From Candidatus Latescibacterota bacterium (GTDB lineage Bacteria; Latescibacterota; MVCY01), in NCBI GenBank assembly GCA_030669445.1, contig DAOVDP010000042.1, forward strand, positions 1 to 8,694: a DNA stretch of 8,694 nt, written 5' to 3'. Below are positions 1-6,098 of this stretch, in pieces (positions within the stretch are counted from its first letter, which is position 1; the number at the start of each line of letters is the position of its first letter). The notes beneath the pieces are model-generated. The model was given only the letters and a program-made list of their open reading frames with translations. It did not search any database and was not told the origin of the DNA. Both the position numbers and the translations under genes were made by a program.

Positions 1-620
1 GGTAACGAGTCTAACTCCTCGTGTTTCACATAAGGGGGATTGGAGACTACCGCGTCCAACTGGCCGGAGAGATCTCCAAGTGGGGAAAGCAAATCTCCTT
101 GGATAAATTCTATCTTCTGCCCTACCTCGTTGAAAATAGCATTCTCTCTGGCGATTTCCAAGGTTTGGGGAGAGATGTCTATGGCGTAGATGAAGATATT
201 CTCTATCTTCCGGGCCAGACTTATGGCGATGTTGCCGCAGCCTGTACCTATGTCGGCAATCCTCAGGGTGTCTTGCTTTCCTTTCAATTTTCCCAATACG
301 GTTTCTACCAGAGTTTCCGTCTCCGGTCGGGGGATACAAACCGAAGGGTTTACCACAAAAGCGAGAGACATAAATTCAGTCCTGCCCGTGATATACTGAA
401 TCGGAGTATATTTTAACCTTTTTTTCAGGGCAATTTTAAACCGTTCTAACTCTTCTGGGAGCAAGGGCCGGTCGTATTGGAGATACAGGTCGATACGCCG
501 CAGCCCCAGAGTGTGGCCAAGCAAAAGTTCGGTGTTGAGCCGGGGATGGTCGAACTCCTTACCACTCAGATAATCGCTCGTCCAGTTGAGAAGCCCTATA
601 ATGGTCCATGTCTTTTCCAT
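1..620 (-). CDS. prmC: Peptide chain release factor N5-glutamine methyltransferase PrmC (HemK), N-terminal 206 residues, cut by window edge
   Basis: PrmC methylates the glutamine of the GGQ loop in release factors RF1 and RF2, using S-adenosylmethionine in the cytoplasm. I translated the minus strand from the ATG at 620. Residues 1-90 form the helical N-terminal domain typical of the family. Then come the conserved IPRPETE stretch (97-103), the SAM-binding motif DIGTGCG (123-129), the acidic residue after strand 2 (AIDIS, 146-150) and the catalytic NPPY motif (194-197), which contacts the glutamine. The family is usually about 280 residues, so roughly 75 C-terminal residues lie beyond position 1. 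An in-frame TGA four codons upstream of the ATG supports this start, although no clear Shine-Dalgarno sequence precedes it. prmC often follows prfA. Here it follows tatC after 64 bp, separated by a hairpin. Identity is confident. Confidence 0.95.
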   Translation of the reverse strand, partial: MEKTWTIIGLLNWTSDYLSGKEFDHPRLNTELLLGHTLGLRRIDLYLQYDRPLLPEELERFKIALKKRLKYTPIQYITGRTEFMSLAFVVNPSVCIPRPETETLVETVLGKLKGKQDTLRIADIGTGCGNIAISLARKIENIFIYAIDISPQTLEIARENAIFNEVGQKIEFIQGDLLSPLGDLSGQLDAVVSNPPYVKHEELDSL

Positions 621-640
621 ATTATTGATTCACACAGACT

Positions 641-714
641 AAAAACGGCATTGATTTAGACAGATGAGATTTTATAATCATTTATTATCCGTCTACATCA
701 ATGCTTATGCCGTC
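641..714 (-). terminator. Hairpin plus T-run at the end of tatC; probable intrinsic terminator or attenuator
   Basis: On the minus strand the last bases of tatC (703 down to 688, CATTGATGTAGACGGA) pair with 664 down to 649 (TCTGTCTAAATCAATG). That gives 15 of 16 positions paired, counting one G-U and one mismatch. The 23-base loop can itself fold as ATAAT/ATTAT. Four more pairs (ACGG 713-710 with CCGT 648-645) can form below a six-base bulge. Five T residues follow at 645-641. The tatC stop codon lies in the loop. The stem is only moderately GC-rich, so termination may be partial. I infer function from shape only. Confidence 0.5.
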
Positions 715-1416
715 GCTTTTTCCCCTCTCAACTAGGGCAGATATCCAAATTGATACCTCGTAGAGCAGGATTAAGGGCAAGGCCATCAATATTTGAGAAA
801 AGACATCCGGGGGAGTTAAGATGGCAGCGATGAGGAAGATAAACACTATGGCGTAGACCCGTTTTCTCTTCAAAAATTGGGGGGTTAGTATACCCATCTG
901 GGTTAGAAAGTATGAGAAAACCGGCAGTTCAAAGAGGACCCCAAAAGCCACGATGAGTTTAAGGATAAAACTGATGTACCTGCCGATGTCAAATTGTGGT
1001 TGGACCTGGGGGGTGGCCATCCCGATGAGGAAACGCAAGGCCATTGGCACCACCACAAAATAGGCCAGAGCAGCACCTGCCAGAAAACACAACGATGAGA
1101 ACAGAAGTACTTTTGGCAAGTATCTTCGTTCCTTCTCTAAAAGTCCCGGTGCTATGAAACACCAGAGCTGATAGAGAATGAGCGGGAGGCTGAGGATGAT
1201 CCCTGCCACCAGTGAGGTGGTCAGGCGTACGGTAAACATACCGATTGGAGAGAGAAAGATGATCTTTGGGGCAGGATGTAAACAGGCCGCTGGTCGGGTT
1301 AGAAAGTCCAGCAGTTGGCGGGAGAAGAAAAAACTGACCACGGTAGCCGCCACCACTACAATCAAGGACCGGATAATTCTCCAGCGCATCTCTTCCAGGT
1401 GGTCCAGGAAGGACAT
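685..1416 (-). CDS. tatC: Sec-independent (Tat) protein translocase subunit TatC
   Basis: TatC is the polytopic inner-membrane subunit that recognises twin-arginine signal peptides of folded exported proteins and works with TatA/TatB. From the ATG at 1416 the protein has 243 residues, normal for the family, with six hydrophobic segments (about 14-31, 63-85, 103-124, 147-172, 187-200, 206-228). Visible signatures are FLDHLEEMR (3-11), with the Glu that helps bind the signal peptide; FIAPGLLEKERR (87-98), with the conserved Glu96; and the strongly conserved ILTPPDVFSQ (199-208), with Asp204. An in-frame TTG at 1440 overlaps the rnfB stop as TTGA and would add eight residues (start MNNSKKKD). 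Both starts have poor Shine-Dalgarno sequences, so the exact N-terminus is uncertain. Longer readings run deep into rnfB and are unlikely. No tatA or tatB gene is visible. It follows rnfB by 20 bp and is probably co-transcribed. Confidence 0.96.
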   Translation of the reverse strand: MSFLDHLEEMRWRIIRSLIVVVAATVVSFFFSRQLLDFLTRPAACLHPAPKIIFLSPIGMFTVRLTTSLVAGIILSLPLILYQLWCFIAPGLLEKERRYLPKVLLFSSLCFLAGAALAYFVVVPMALRFLIGMATPQVQPQFDIGRYISFILKLIVAFGVLFELPVFSYFLTQMGILTPQFLKRKRVYAIVFIFLIAAILTPPDVFSQILMALPLILLYEVSIWISALVERGKSDGISIDVDG

Positions 1417-1436
1417 ATCTTTTTTCTTTGAGTTGT

Positions 1437-2438
1437 TCAATCTTTTACATACCCCACTGCTCCCATAGTAAAGATTGCTTTTTGAGGGCAGGACAGGACA
1501 CAGATACCACAGCCGACACACTTTTCTCTGACCACTCTGTGTTTTTCCCCAGGCTCGCCCTCAATAGCACCCATCGGGCACAACTCTTTGCATTGTTCAC
1601 AACCATCGCAATCTATTCCTATGGTCATTTTTGCCCGCACCTTAACCTTGTCAACAAAACAGTCTTGGGGACATTTGTGTACGGCCACTACCAGATTAGG
1701 TCCTTCCCGGTAGTCAATGGCCGGAAGGTTATCCTCCATTTGGATGCCTTCGCCAGAGGTTACCTTTACACAGATACCACACCCGATACAGCCCACGGCA
1801 CACACCTGTTTAACCTTTCTTCCCCGGTCATGAGAAGAGCACCCTAAGTATATCTTTTGCTCCTTTGGGATAAGTTCTATGATCCCTTTTGGACAGACAG
1901 TGACACAGACGCCGCAACCGGTGCACAGGTTGTCATCAACCACTGGGAGACCATTTTCCCCCATCTTAATTGCCCCAAAGGGACAGGCCTCTGCGCAGGA
2001 GCCCAATCCCAAGCAACCGTAGACGCACCCCTTAGGTCCTTCGGCCAGCACTACGGCTGCTCGGCAATCTTCGATGCCATCGTAGTCGAAAAGCTCTGGT
2101 GCCTTTTTCTTTTCCCCCTGGCAATGAACAACTGCTACCATTGGGAGCTGGTCTTCTGCCTTCAGTCCCAGAAGACTGCAGATTTTCAGAACCATCTCGG
2201 AGTTTCCTGCTGCACAAGCTCCAGGAGTAGTTTTGCCTTGCAGCACGGCCAAGGCGAATTCACGACAGCCAGGACAACCGCAGCCGCCACAGTTTGCCCC
2301 GGGGAGCATCTCCAGGATCTCCTCCACCCGAGGGTCTTCTTCTACGGCAAACCTCTGAGAGACCCAGGCCAAAACTGCCCCAAACCCACCTCCCAGAATC
2401 GCTAACCATAAAACGGCAGGCAGAAATGTACTCTCCAT
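1437..2438 (-). CDS. rnfB: Electron transport complex subunit RnfB, long multi-ferredoxin form
   Basis: RnfB is the Fe-S subunit of the Rnf complex. It takes electrons from reduced ferredoxin and passes them towards the membrane subunits. The 333-residue protein has one N-terminal membrane helix (about 5-27) and then the RnfB four-cysteine domain (Cys50, 53, 58, 75; an extra Cys55). A two-cluster ferredoxin domain follows (Cys138, 142, 148, 152 and Cys172, 175, 178, 182). Next is a reduced ferredoxin domain (Cys217, 220, 223 and Cys256; Thr227 where a Cys is expected). At the C-terminus is another two-cluster ferredoxin domain (Cys277, 280, 283, 287 and Cys307, 310, 313, 317). This suggests about six [4Fe-4S] clusters. 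Enterobacterial RnfB is near 190 residues, and longer forms occur in anaerobes. The ATG at 2438 is chosen because of a GAGGAG sequence just upstream. The longer open frame to 2510 overlaps rnfA and lacks membrane-protein sense. It follows rnfA by 13 bp. Confidence 0.95.
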   Translation of the reverse strand: MESTFLPAVLWLAILGGGFGAVLAWVSQRFAVEEDPRVEEILEMLPGANCGGCGCPGCREFALAVLQGKTTPGACAAGNSEMVLKICSLLGLKAEDQLPMVAVVHCQGEKKKAPELFDYDGIEDCRAAVVLAEGPKGCVYGCLGLGSCAEACPFGAIKMGENGLPVVDDNLCTGCGVCVTVCPKGIIELIPKEQKIYLGCSSHDRGRKVKQVCAVGCIGCGICVKVTSGEGIQMEDNLPAIDYREGPNLVVAVHKCPQDCFVDKVKVRAKMTIGIDCDGCEQCKELCPMGAIEGEPGEKHRVVREKCVGCGICVLSCPQKAIFTMGAVGYVKD

Positions 2439-2442
2439 ATCT

Positions 2443-2448
2443 CTCCTC
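2443..2448 (-). promoter_or_regulatory. Shine-Dalgarno sequence fixing the rnfB start
   Basis: The minus strand reads GAGGAG-AGAT-ATG here, a strong Shine-Dalgarno match four bases before the ATG at 2438. It lies in the short gap after the rnfA stop and argues against the upstream in-frame ATG at 2510, which lies inside rnfA. Confidence 0.8.
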
Positions 2449-2451
2449 AGG

Positions 2452-3033
2452 TCACAGCTTAACCAGTCCAGAAAATCCCAGAAAGGCCATAGACAGAATT
2501 CCGGCAACAATCAGAGCTATAGGAACACCCCGCAAGGACTGAGGGATGTCGGAGAACTCCAGCCGTTCCCTTATCCCAGCCATTATCACCAGGGCTATAG
2601 TGAACCCCACCCCAGCCCCTATTGCAAAGATAAAGCATTGAAGTAAGTTATAGCCCTTGATCACATTCAGCAATGCCAAACCTAAGATTGCACAGTTAGT
2701 GGTGATTAAAGGCAGGTATATCCCCAGGGCCTGATAAAGAGCAGGGGTCATTTTCCGAAGAATTGTCTCCACAAACTGTACCAAAGAGGCGATGACCAGA
2801 ATAAAGGCTACATACTCCAAAATCTGCAGGTTATAAGGCACCAAGATAAAAGAATAGACTAACTGAGTTCCTACTGAGGCAAGGGTCATAACAAAGATCA
2901 CGGCCACACCCATTCCCAGTGCGGTTTCAATGCGTTTGGAGACTCCTAAGAAGGGACATATCCCCAGAAACCTCACCAACACGAAGTTGTTGACTAAAAC
3001 AGCCGCAACGAAAATCACGAAAAGTTGATGCAT
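2452..3033 (-). CDS. rnfA: Electron transport complex subunit RnfA
   Basis: RnfA is an integral membrane subunit of the Rnf ferredoxin:NAD+ oxidoreductase and is homologous to NqrE. With RnfE it forms the membrane core that holds an Fe-S site and carries ion translocation. The 193-residue length is standard. Six hydrophobic segments can be seen (about 4-24, 38-60, 70-90, 103-124, 131-152, 170-189). The two diagnostic half-membrane motifs are NNFVLVRFLGICPFLGVS (15-32) and LPLITTNCAILG (107-118). They contain Cys26 and Cys114, which in the Rnf/Nqr family are the intramembrane cluster ligands. The ATG at 3033 starts in the family-typical place, with GAGG about 11 bases upstream. It lies 18 bp after serA, and rnfB follows by 13 bp. 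The partners rnfC, rnfD, rnfG and rnfE are not in the window, which is unusual because rnfA normally follows rnfE. Confidence 0.96.
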   Translation of the reverse strand: MHQLFVIFVAAVLVNNFVLVRFLGICPFLGVSKRIETALGMGVAVIFVMTLASVGTQLVYSFILVPYNLQILEYVAFILVIASLVQFVETILRKMTPALYQALGIYLPLITTNCAILGLALLNVIKGYNLLQCFIFAIGAGVGFTIALVIMAGIRERLEFSDIPQSLRGVPIALIVAGILSMAFLGFSGLVKL

Positions 3034-3051
3034 TTTCTTAGGTTCCTCGCC

Positions 3052-4641
3052 TTAAAGAGCGACTCTCCTTACCCACAGCACATGTCTTTCAGAGAGGATC
3101 TTTTCTAATATCTCATCGGGGATGGGAGAGTCAACATTCAACACTGTCATTGCCTTTTGGCCATTCTCTTCTCTGGCCCAAGACATTCGGGAGATGTTAA
3201 TGCCCTCATTTCCCAAGATGGTACCTATACTTCCAATGACTCCCGGCACATCCTCGCTGGTGCAGATAAGCATATTACCCTGAGGCCAGGCGTCAAAACG
3301 ATATCCGTCCATTGTTACGATTCTGAGGTCATTCTTGCCGAAGACAGTTCCGGAGAGAAGATGTTCTCCTTTGTTGGTCAGATACCTCACAGTAATAAGG
3401 TTAGAGAAGTCCTTGTGTTCACTTGATCTGGTTTCCTCTATTCCCACCCCTCTCTCTTTGGCAATTACCGGGGCATTCACTAAGTTGACCGTTCCCTCTC
3501 CGATATTCTGAAATATTCCCTTCAGGAGAGAGGAGGTAAGGGGAGAGGCGGGGTAAGCTAAGACATCGCCGCAGTATTCGACAGATATCTTCTGAAGGTG
3601 CCCATCAGTGAGTTGAGCGAGAAGGGAACCGATCTTTTCGGCCAGGAGCAGATAGGGTTGAAGGGCCTGATAAATGCTGGGCTCTACATAGGGAAGATTC
3701 AAGGCATTGCGGATGTTATCTCTTATCAAGGCATCAGCCACCTGCTCGGCAATCTGGAGAGCGACATTGGCCTGGGCCTCACGGGTGGAGGCACCTAAGT
3801 GGGGAGTGCAAACTACCTTCTCATGCTGTATCAGAGGGTTATCTGCAGGGGATTCTTCCTCGAAGACATCCAGTGCTACCCCGGCAACCTTTCCGCTCTC
3901 CAGCGCTCTGAGCAAGGCTGCTTCATCTACCACTCCCCCCCGGGCACAGTTGATTATCCTCACGCCCTGTTTGCACCTCTTTAGCTCGGCATCGGATATC
4001 AGGTGCTTGGTCTCTTTGGTTAGAGGAGTGTGGACGGTGATGTAGTCAGATTGAGAATATATTTCGTCTAAATTTACTAACTTGACTCCGATTTTTGCTG
4101 TTATCTCCTCAGAGATGAAGGGATCGTAGCCCAACAGTTTCATCCCTAAGCCGTTGGCACGCAGGGCGACCTCTCTTCCCACCTTTCCTAACCCTATAAT
4201 TCCCAGCACTTTTTCGTAGATCTCTACCCCAGTATATTTCTTTCGCTCCCACTTGCCCTGCTGCAGGGATTGCATTGCCTGGGGGATATTTCTGGAGAGA
4301 GCAAGGAGCAGGGAGAGGGTGTGCTCTGCTGCTGAGACGGTGTTTCCCCCTGGGGTGTTCATCACAACTATCCCCTGTTTGGTAGCGGCGGCCACATCAA
4401 TGTTGTCCACTCCACTGCCAGCTCTGCCGATCACCTTCATATTTCGGGCTACTTGGATAACATCAGCCGTGACCTTGGTGCCGCTTCTGACAATCAATGC
4501 AGAATACTGGCCAATGACCTGTTTTAATTCTTCAGGCGACAGATGAGTCCGAGCATCTACCCCAAGGCCTTCTCTCTCTAAGATTTTTATGCACTGCTGG
4601 TCGACTGGGTCACTTATTAGAACCTTCAATTTCTTCCCCAT
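3052..4641 (-). CDS. serA: D-3-phosphoglycerate dehydrogenase SerA, long form with ACT domain
   Basis: SerA oxidises 3-phosphoglycerate to 3-phosphohydroxypyruvate with NAD+, the first step of serine synthesis in the cytoplasm. The 529-residue length matches the long (type 1) form. Residues 1-310 form the substrate- and nucleotide-binding domains, with GRAGSGVDNID (72-82), the dinucleotide fold GIIGLGKVG (147-155, G150/G152/G155) and the catalytic residues Arg234 (NCARGG), Glu263 (DVFEEE) and His281 (TPHLGAST). Residues about 325-450 match the allosteric substrate-binding domain, and 456-529 form an ACT domain (SEDVPGVIGSIGTILGNEGI, 462-481), the usual site of serine feedback inhibition. The ATG at 4641 has AGGAG upstream and overlaps the end of the aminotransferase gene by 32 bp, implying translational coupling. 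rnfA follows by 18 bp. Identity is confident; serine inhibition is inferred from the domain. Confidence 0.97.
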   Translation of the reverse strand: MGKKLKVLISDPVDQQCIKILEREGLGVDARTHLSPEELKQVIGQYSALIVRSGTKVTADVIQVARNMKVIGRAGSGVDNIDVAAATKQGIVVMNTPGGNTVSAAEHTLSLLLALSRNIPQAMQSLQQGKWERKKYTGVEIYEKVLGIIGLGKVGREVALRANGLGMKLLGYDPFISEEITAKIGVKLVNLDEIYSQSDYITVHTPLTKETKHLISDAELKRCKQGVRIINCARGGVVDEAALLRALESGKVAGVALDVFEEESPADNPLIQHEKVVCTPHLGASTREAQANVALQIAEQVADALIRDNIRNALNLPYVEPSIYQALQPYLLLAEKIGSLLAQLTDGHLQKISVEYCGDVLAYPASPLTSSLLKGIFQNIGEGTVNLVNAPVIAKERGVGIEETRSSEHKDFSNLITVRYLTNKGEHLLSGTVFGKNDLRIVTMDGYRFDAWPQGNMLICTSEDVPGVIGSIGTILGNEGINISRMSWAREENGQKAMTVLNVDSPIPDEILEKILSERHVLWVRRVAL

Positions 4642-5773
4642 ATTCTCCTATCGCTCGTTGTGCGGCAGCTACCCCGGAGCCGATTTCAAACTGCCAACCC
4701 AGGTCTTTAAGCCCTCTCTCCAAGGCCGCAACCGCTGTTAAGATGTCAAAGTCATCTATGTATCCCATATGAGAGATCCTCACCACCTTGCCGGTAAGCG
4801 CTGCCTGTCCACCTGCCATCGTGATCCCGTACTTGGTACGAATGGTCTTCAACAGAAGCTTCCCGTCTATTCCCTCCGGCACTTTCACAATAGTGAGGAT
4901 ATTCGAGGGATTCTTGGCAAATATCTCCAGTCCCAAGGCCCGAACTGCCGCTCTGGTTGCCCGGGCGTGCCGCTGGTGTCGGGCCCAGATGTTTTCCAAC
5001 CCTTCTTTTTGGATCATCTCCAGCGACTTTTTCAACCCCACTAAGAGTGATACTGCCGGGGTGTAAGGATTTTGGTTTTTGGCCAGCGACTTGTTTGCTG
5101 CCGAGAAACTCCAGTAATACTTGGGTAGCTTTGAAGACTTGACCGCTTCCCAGGCCTCCTGGCTCACCGAGGCAAAGGCCAACCCCGGAGAGAGCATCAA
5201 TCCTTTCTGGGAACCGGTGACTGCCACATCGATGTGCCACTGGTCAGGCAGAAACCGGTGGGTGCCAATGCTGGTGATGGCGTCGACCACCAAAAGAGCC
5301 GAGTGTTCCCTCACTATCTGGCCGATGGCTTCAATATCATTTATGACCCCTGTGGAGGTCTCACTGTGAGTAGTGAAAACTGCTTTAATTTCCTGAACAG
5401 CTTTAAGTTTTGCGGCTATCTGCTGCGGATCTACTGCACATCCCCACTCCACATTGAGGGGCTCGACCTGAACCCCATAGGCGGTGCAGATCTCAGCCCA
5501 TCTTTCCCCAAATTTCCCTCCTCGCACCACCAGCGCCTTATCTCCTGGAGATAAGAGATTTACTACTGTTGCCTCCATTGCTCCGGTTCCAGAGGAGCTG
5601 AATGTAAGCACCTCGTTTTCAGTTTGAAATAGATACTTCAGACCTTGGTTAATTTGGGCGAAGAGTTCGCCATATTCGGCAGAGCGGTGGTGAATAATAG
5701 GCTCGGCCATCTTCAACAACACACTCTCCGGGACAGTGGTAGGTCCAGGTGTGAACAAACGCTTTTTCACCAT
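4610..5773 (-). CDS. Class V PLP-dependent aminotransferase (alanine/serine-glyoxylate type), probably the serine-pathway transaminase
   Basis: This is a fold-type I pyridoxal-phosphate aminotransferase of 387 residues, near the family norm. Visible landmarks are the N-terminal TPGPTTVPE (8-16), SSSGTGAMEA (59-68) for cofactor phosphate binding, THSETSTG (135-142), VDAITSIG (163-170) with cofactor-contacting Asp164, the Schiff-base Lys190 in TGSQKGLM (186-193) and VRISHMGY (331-338) with the probable carboxylate-binding Arg332. By sequence it belongs with alanine-glyoxylate, serine-glyoxylate and related aspartate aminotransferases, not with SerC. Directly upstream of and overlapping serA, it most likely transaminates 3-phosphohydroxypyruvate, or serves a serine/alanine-glyoxylate reaction; the substrate cannot be read from sequence. 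The start is supported by AAGGAG just before the ATG at 5773. The tail after about residue 365 is weakly conserved and partly encoded within the serA overlap. Confidence 0.9.
   Translation of the reverse strand: MVKKRLFTPGPTTVPESVLLKMAEPIIHHRSAEYGELFAQINQGLKYLFQTENEVLTFSSSGTGAMEATVVNLLSPGDKALVVRGGKFGERWAEICTAYGVQVEPLNVEWGCAVDPQQIAAKLKAVQEIKAVFTTHSETSTGVINDIEAIGQIVREHSALLVVDAITSIGTHRFLPDQWHIDVAVTGSQKGLMLSPGLAFASVSQEAWEAVKSSKLPKYYWSFSAANKSLAKNQNPYTPAVSLLVGLKKSLEMIQKEGLENIWARHQRHARATRAAVRALGLEIFAKNPSNILTIVKVPEGIDGKLLLKTIRTKYGITMAGGQAALTGKVVRISHMGYIDDFDILTAVAALERGLKDLGWQFEIGSGVAAAQRAIGEYGEEIEGSNK
4645..4649 (-). promoter_or_regulatory. Shine-Dalgarno sequence for serA inside the aminotransferase gene
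   Basis: The minus strand reads TAGGAG-AAT-ATG, with the AGGAG core at 4649-4645 and the serA ATG at 4641-4639. It lies inside the last codons of the upstream aminotransferase. This supports the overlapping start and suggests that serA translation is coupled to its neighbour. Confidence 0.7.
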
Positions 5774-5788
5774 TTTCTCCTTCTTGTT

Positions 5789-5807
5789 AGGACGGCAAAT
5801 GCCTCCT
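5789..5807 (-). other. Small hairpin in the leader of the aminotransferase gene
   Basis: The minus strand here (AGGAGGCATTTGCCGTCCT) can fold as AGGA-GGC around loop ATTT with one bulged base on the 3' side. It ends a few bases before the AAGGAG ribosome binding site of the aminotransferase at 5773. It contains an AGGAGG sequence with no start codon at a usable distance. It might influence initiation or be chance; no T-run follows it. Confidence 0.25.
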
Positions 5808-5897
5808 ATTGCATCTTCATAAACATTCAGCCACTAAGGCACAAAGGAAATGTGTGAGTTTTAGACCTTTATCAGAAAGACCTGCCGACTCTATTTA

Positions 5898-6054
5898 GTG
5901 TCTGTCCGAAAACTCAGTTTTGAGGGAAATGTCATTGCGAGGAGTGAGGAACGAACGACGAAGCAATCTTTGTATTTTCAAGAGATTGCTTCGCTCCCTT
6001 TAGTCGCTCGCAATGACGAGAATATTCCGATTTGGTTAGTTTGCGGACAGGCAC
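5898..6054. mobile_element. MITE-like non-coding element with terminal inverted repeats and flanking direct repeat
   Basis: The ends form an inverted repeat: GTGTCTGTCCGAAAACT at 5898-5914 and its partner at 6038-6054, which reads GTGCCTGTCCGCAAACT on the other strand (15 of 17 identical). The sequence TATTTA lies immediately outside both ends (5892-5897 and 6055-6060), an exact 6-bp direct repeat that looks like a target-site duplication. The TA next to each end could alternatively be a 2-bp duplication of the IS630/Tc1 kind. The 157-bp interior has no coding potential and is filled by a palindrome. This fits a miniature inverted-repeat element moved by a transposase encoded elsewhere. It lies between the stop of clpX and the leader of the aminotransferase gene. 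The source family is unidentified. Confidence 0.65.
5931..6017. repeat. REP-like palindrome inside the element (GTCATTGCGAG ... CTCGCAATGAC)
   Basis: The outer arms GTCATTGCGAG (5931-5941) and CTCGCAATGAC (6007-6017) are perfect inverse complements over 11 bp. The inner arms CGAAGCAATCT (5959-5969) and AGATTGCTTCG (5983-5993) are also perfect over 11 bp, around a 13-base loop. The stretches between outer and inner arms are diverged. Repeats with this GTCATTGCGAG/GAAGCAATCT wording are dispersed in the genomes of several bacterial groups. As RNA it would form a long hairpin that could stabilise or end the clpX transcript; that role is inference. Confidence 0.75.
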
Positions 6055-6098
6055 TATTTAATCTTAGTGTCTTTGTGGCTGGACTGTTACGTACTCTT

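Larger units (their letters stand above)
5828..6081. repeat. Diverged inverted repeat pair flanking the MITE-like element
   Basis: CAGCCACTAAGGCACAAAG at 5828-5846 matches the reverse complement of 6063-6081 (CAGCCACAAAGACACTAAG) at 16 of 19 positions. The two arms sit about 50 bp outside the left end and 8 bp outside the right end of the inner element. They may be remnants of an older dispersed repeat into which the inner element landed. The stretches between the arms and the inner element (5847-5891 and 6061-6062) show nothing else recognisable. Confidence 0.5.

Noticed and set aside
21..416. Plus-strand open frame of 131 codons opposite prmC
   Set aside because: The minus strand encodes clear PrmC motifs (DIGTGCG, NPPY) across the same bases, so this is a shadow frame.
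1441..1521. Upstream extension of tatC starting at 1521
   Set aside because: It lies inside the C-terminal ferredoxin domain of rnfB; TatC homology begins at the FLDHLEE motif just after the ATG at 1416.
1857..2405. Plus-strand open frame of 182 codons opposite rnfB
   Set aside because: It is antisense to the cysteine motifs of RnfB, which explain its length and composition; it has no recognisable domain.
2439..2510. Upstream extension of rnfB starting at 2510
   Set aside because: It lies inside rnfA in another frame, has no ribosome binding site, and the start at 2438 has GAGGAG.
4752..5240. Second minus-strand frame of 162 codons within the aminotransferase gene
   Set aside because: It overlaps a complete aminotransferase in another frame, and its translation resembles no protein family.
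5806..5826. Six-codon mini-frame (MFMKMQ) on the minus strand as a possible leader peptide
   Set aside because: It has no Shine-Dalgarno sequence, no run of regulatory codons such as Ser, and no terminator/antiterminator pair after it.
5816..5844. Possible promoter TTGTGC, 17-bp spacer, TATGAA on the minus strand ahead of the aminotransferase gene
   Set aside because: It matches only 3/6 and 4/6 consensus bases, and its upstream box sits inside a repeat arm; too weak to list.
5931..6017. Palindromic repeats as the start of a CRISPR array
   Set aside because: There is one nested palindrome with no regularly spaced direct repeats or spacers and no cas genes nearby.
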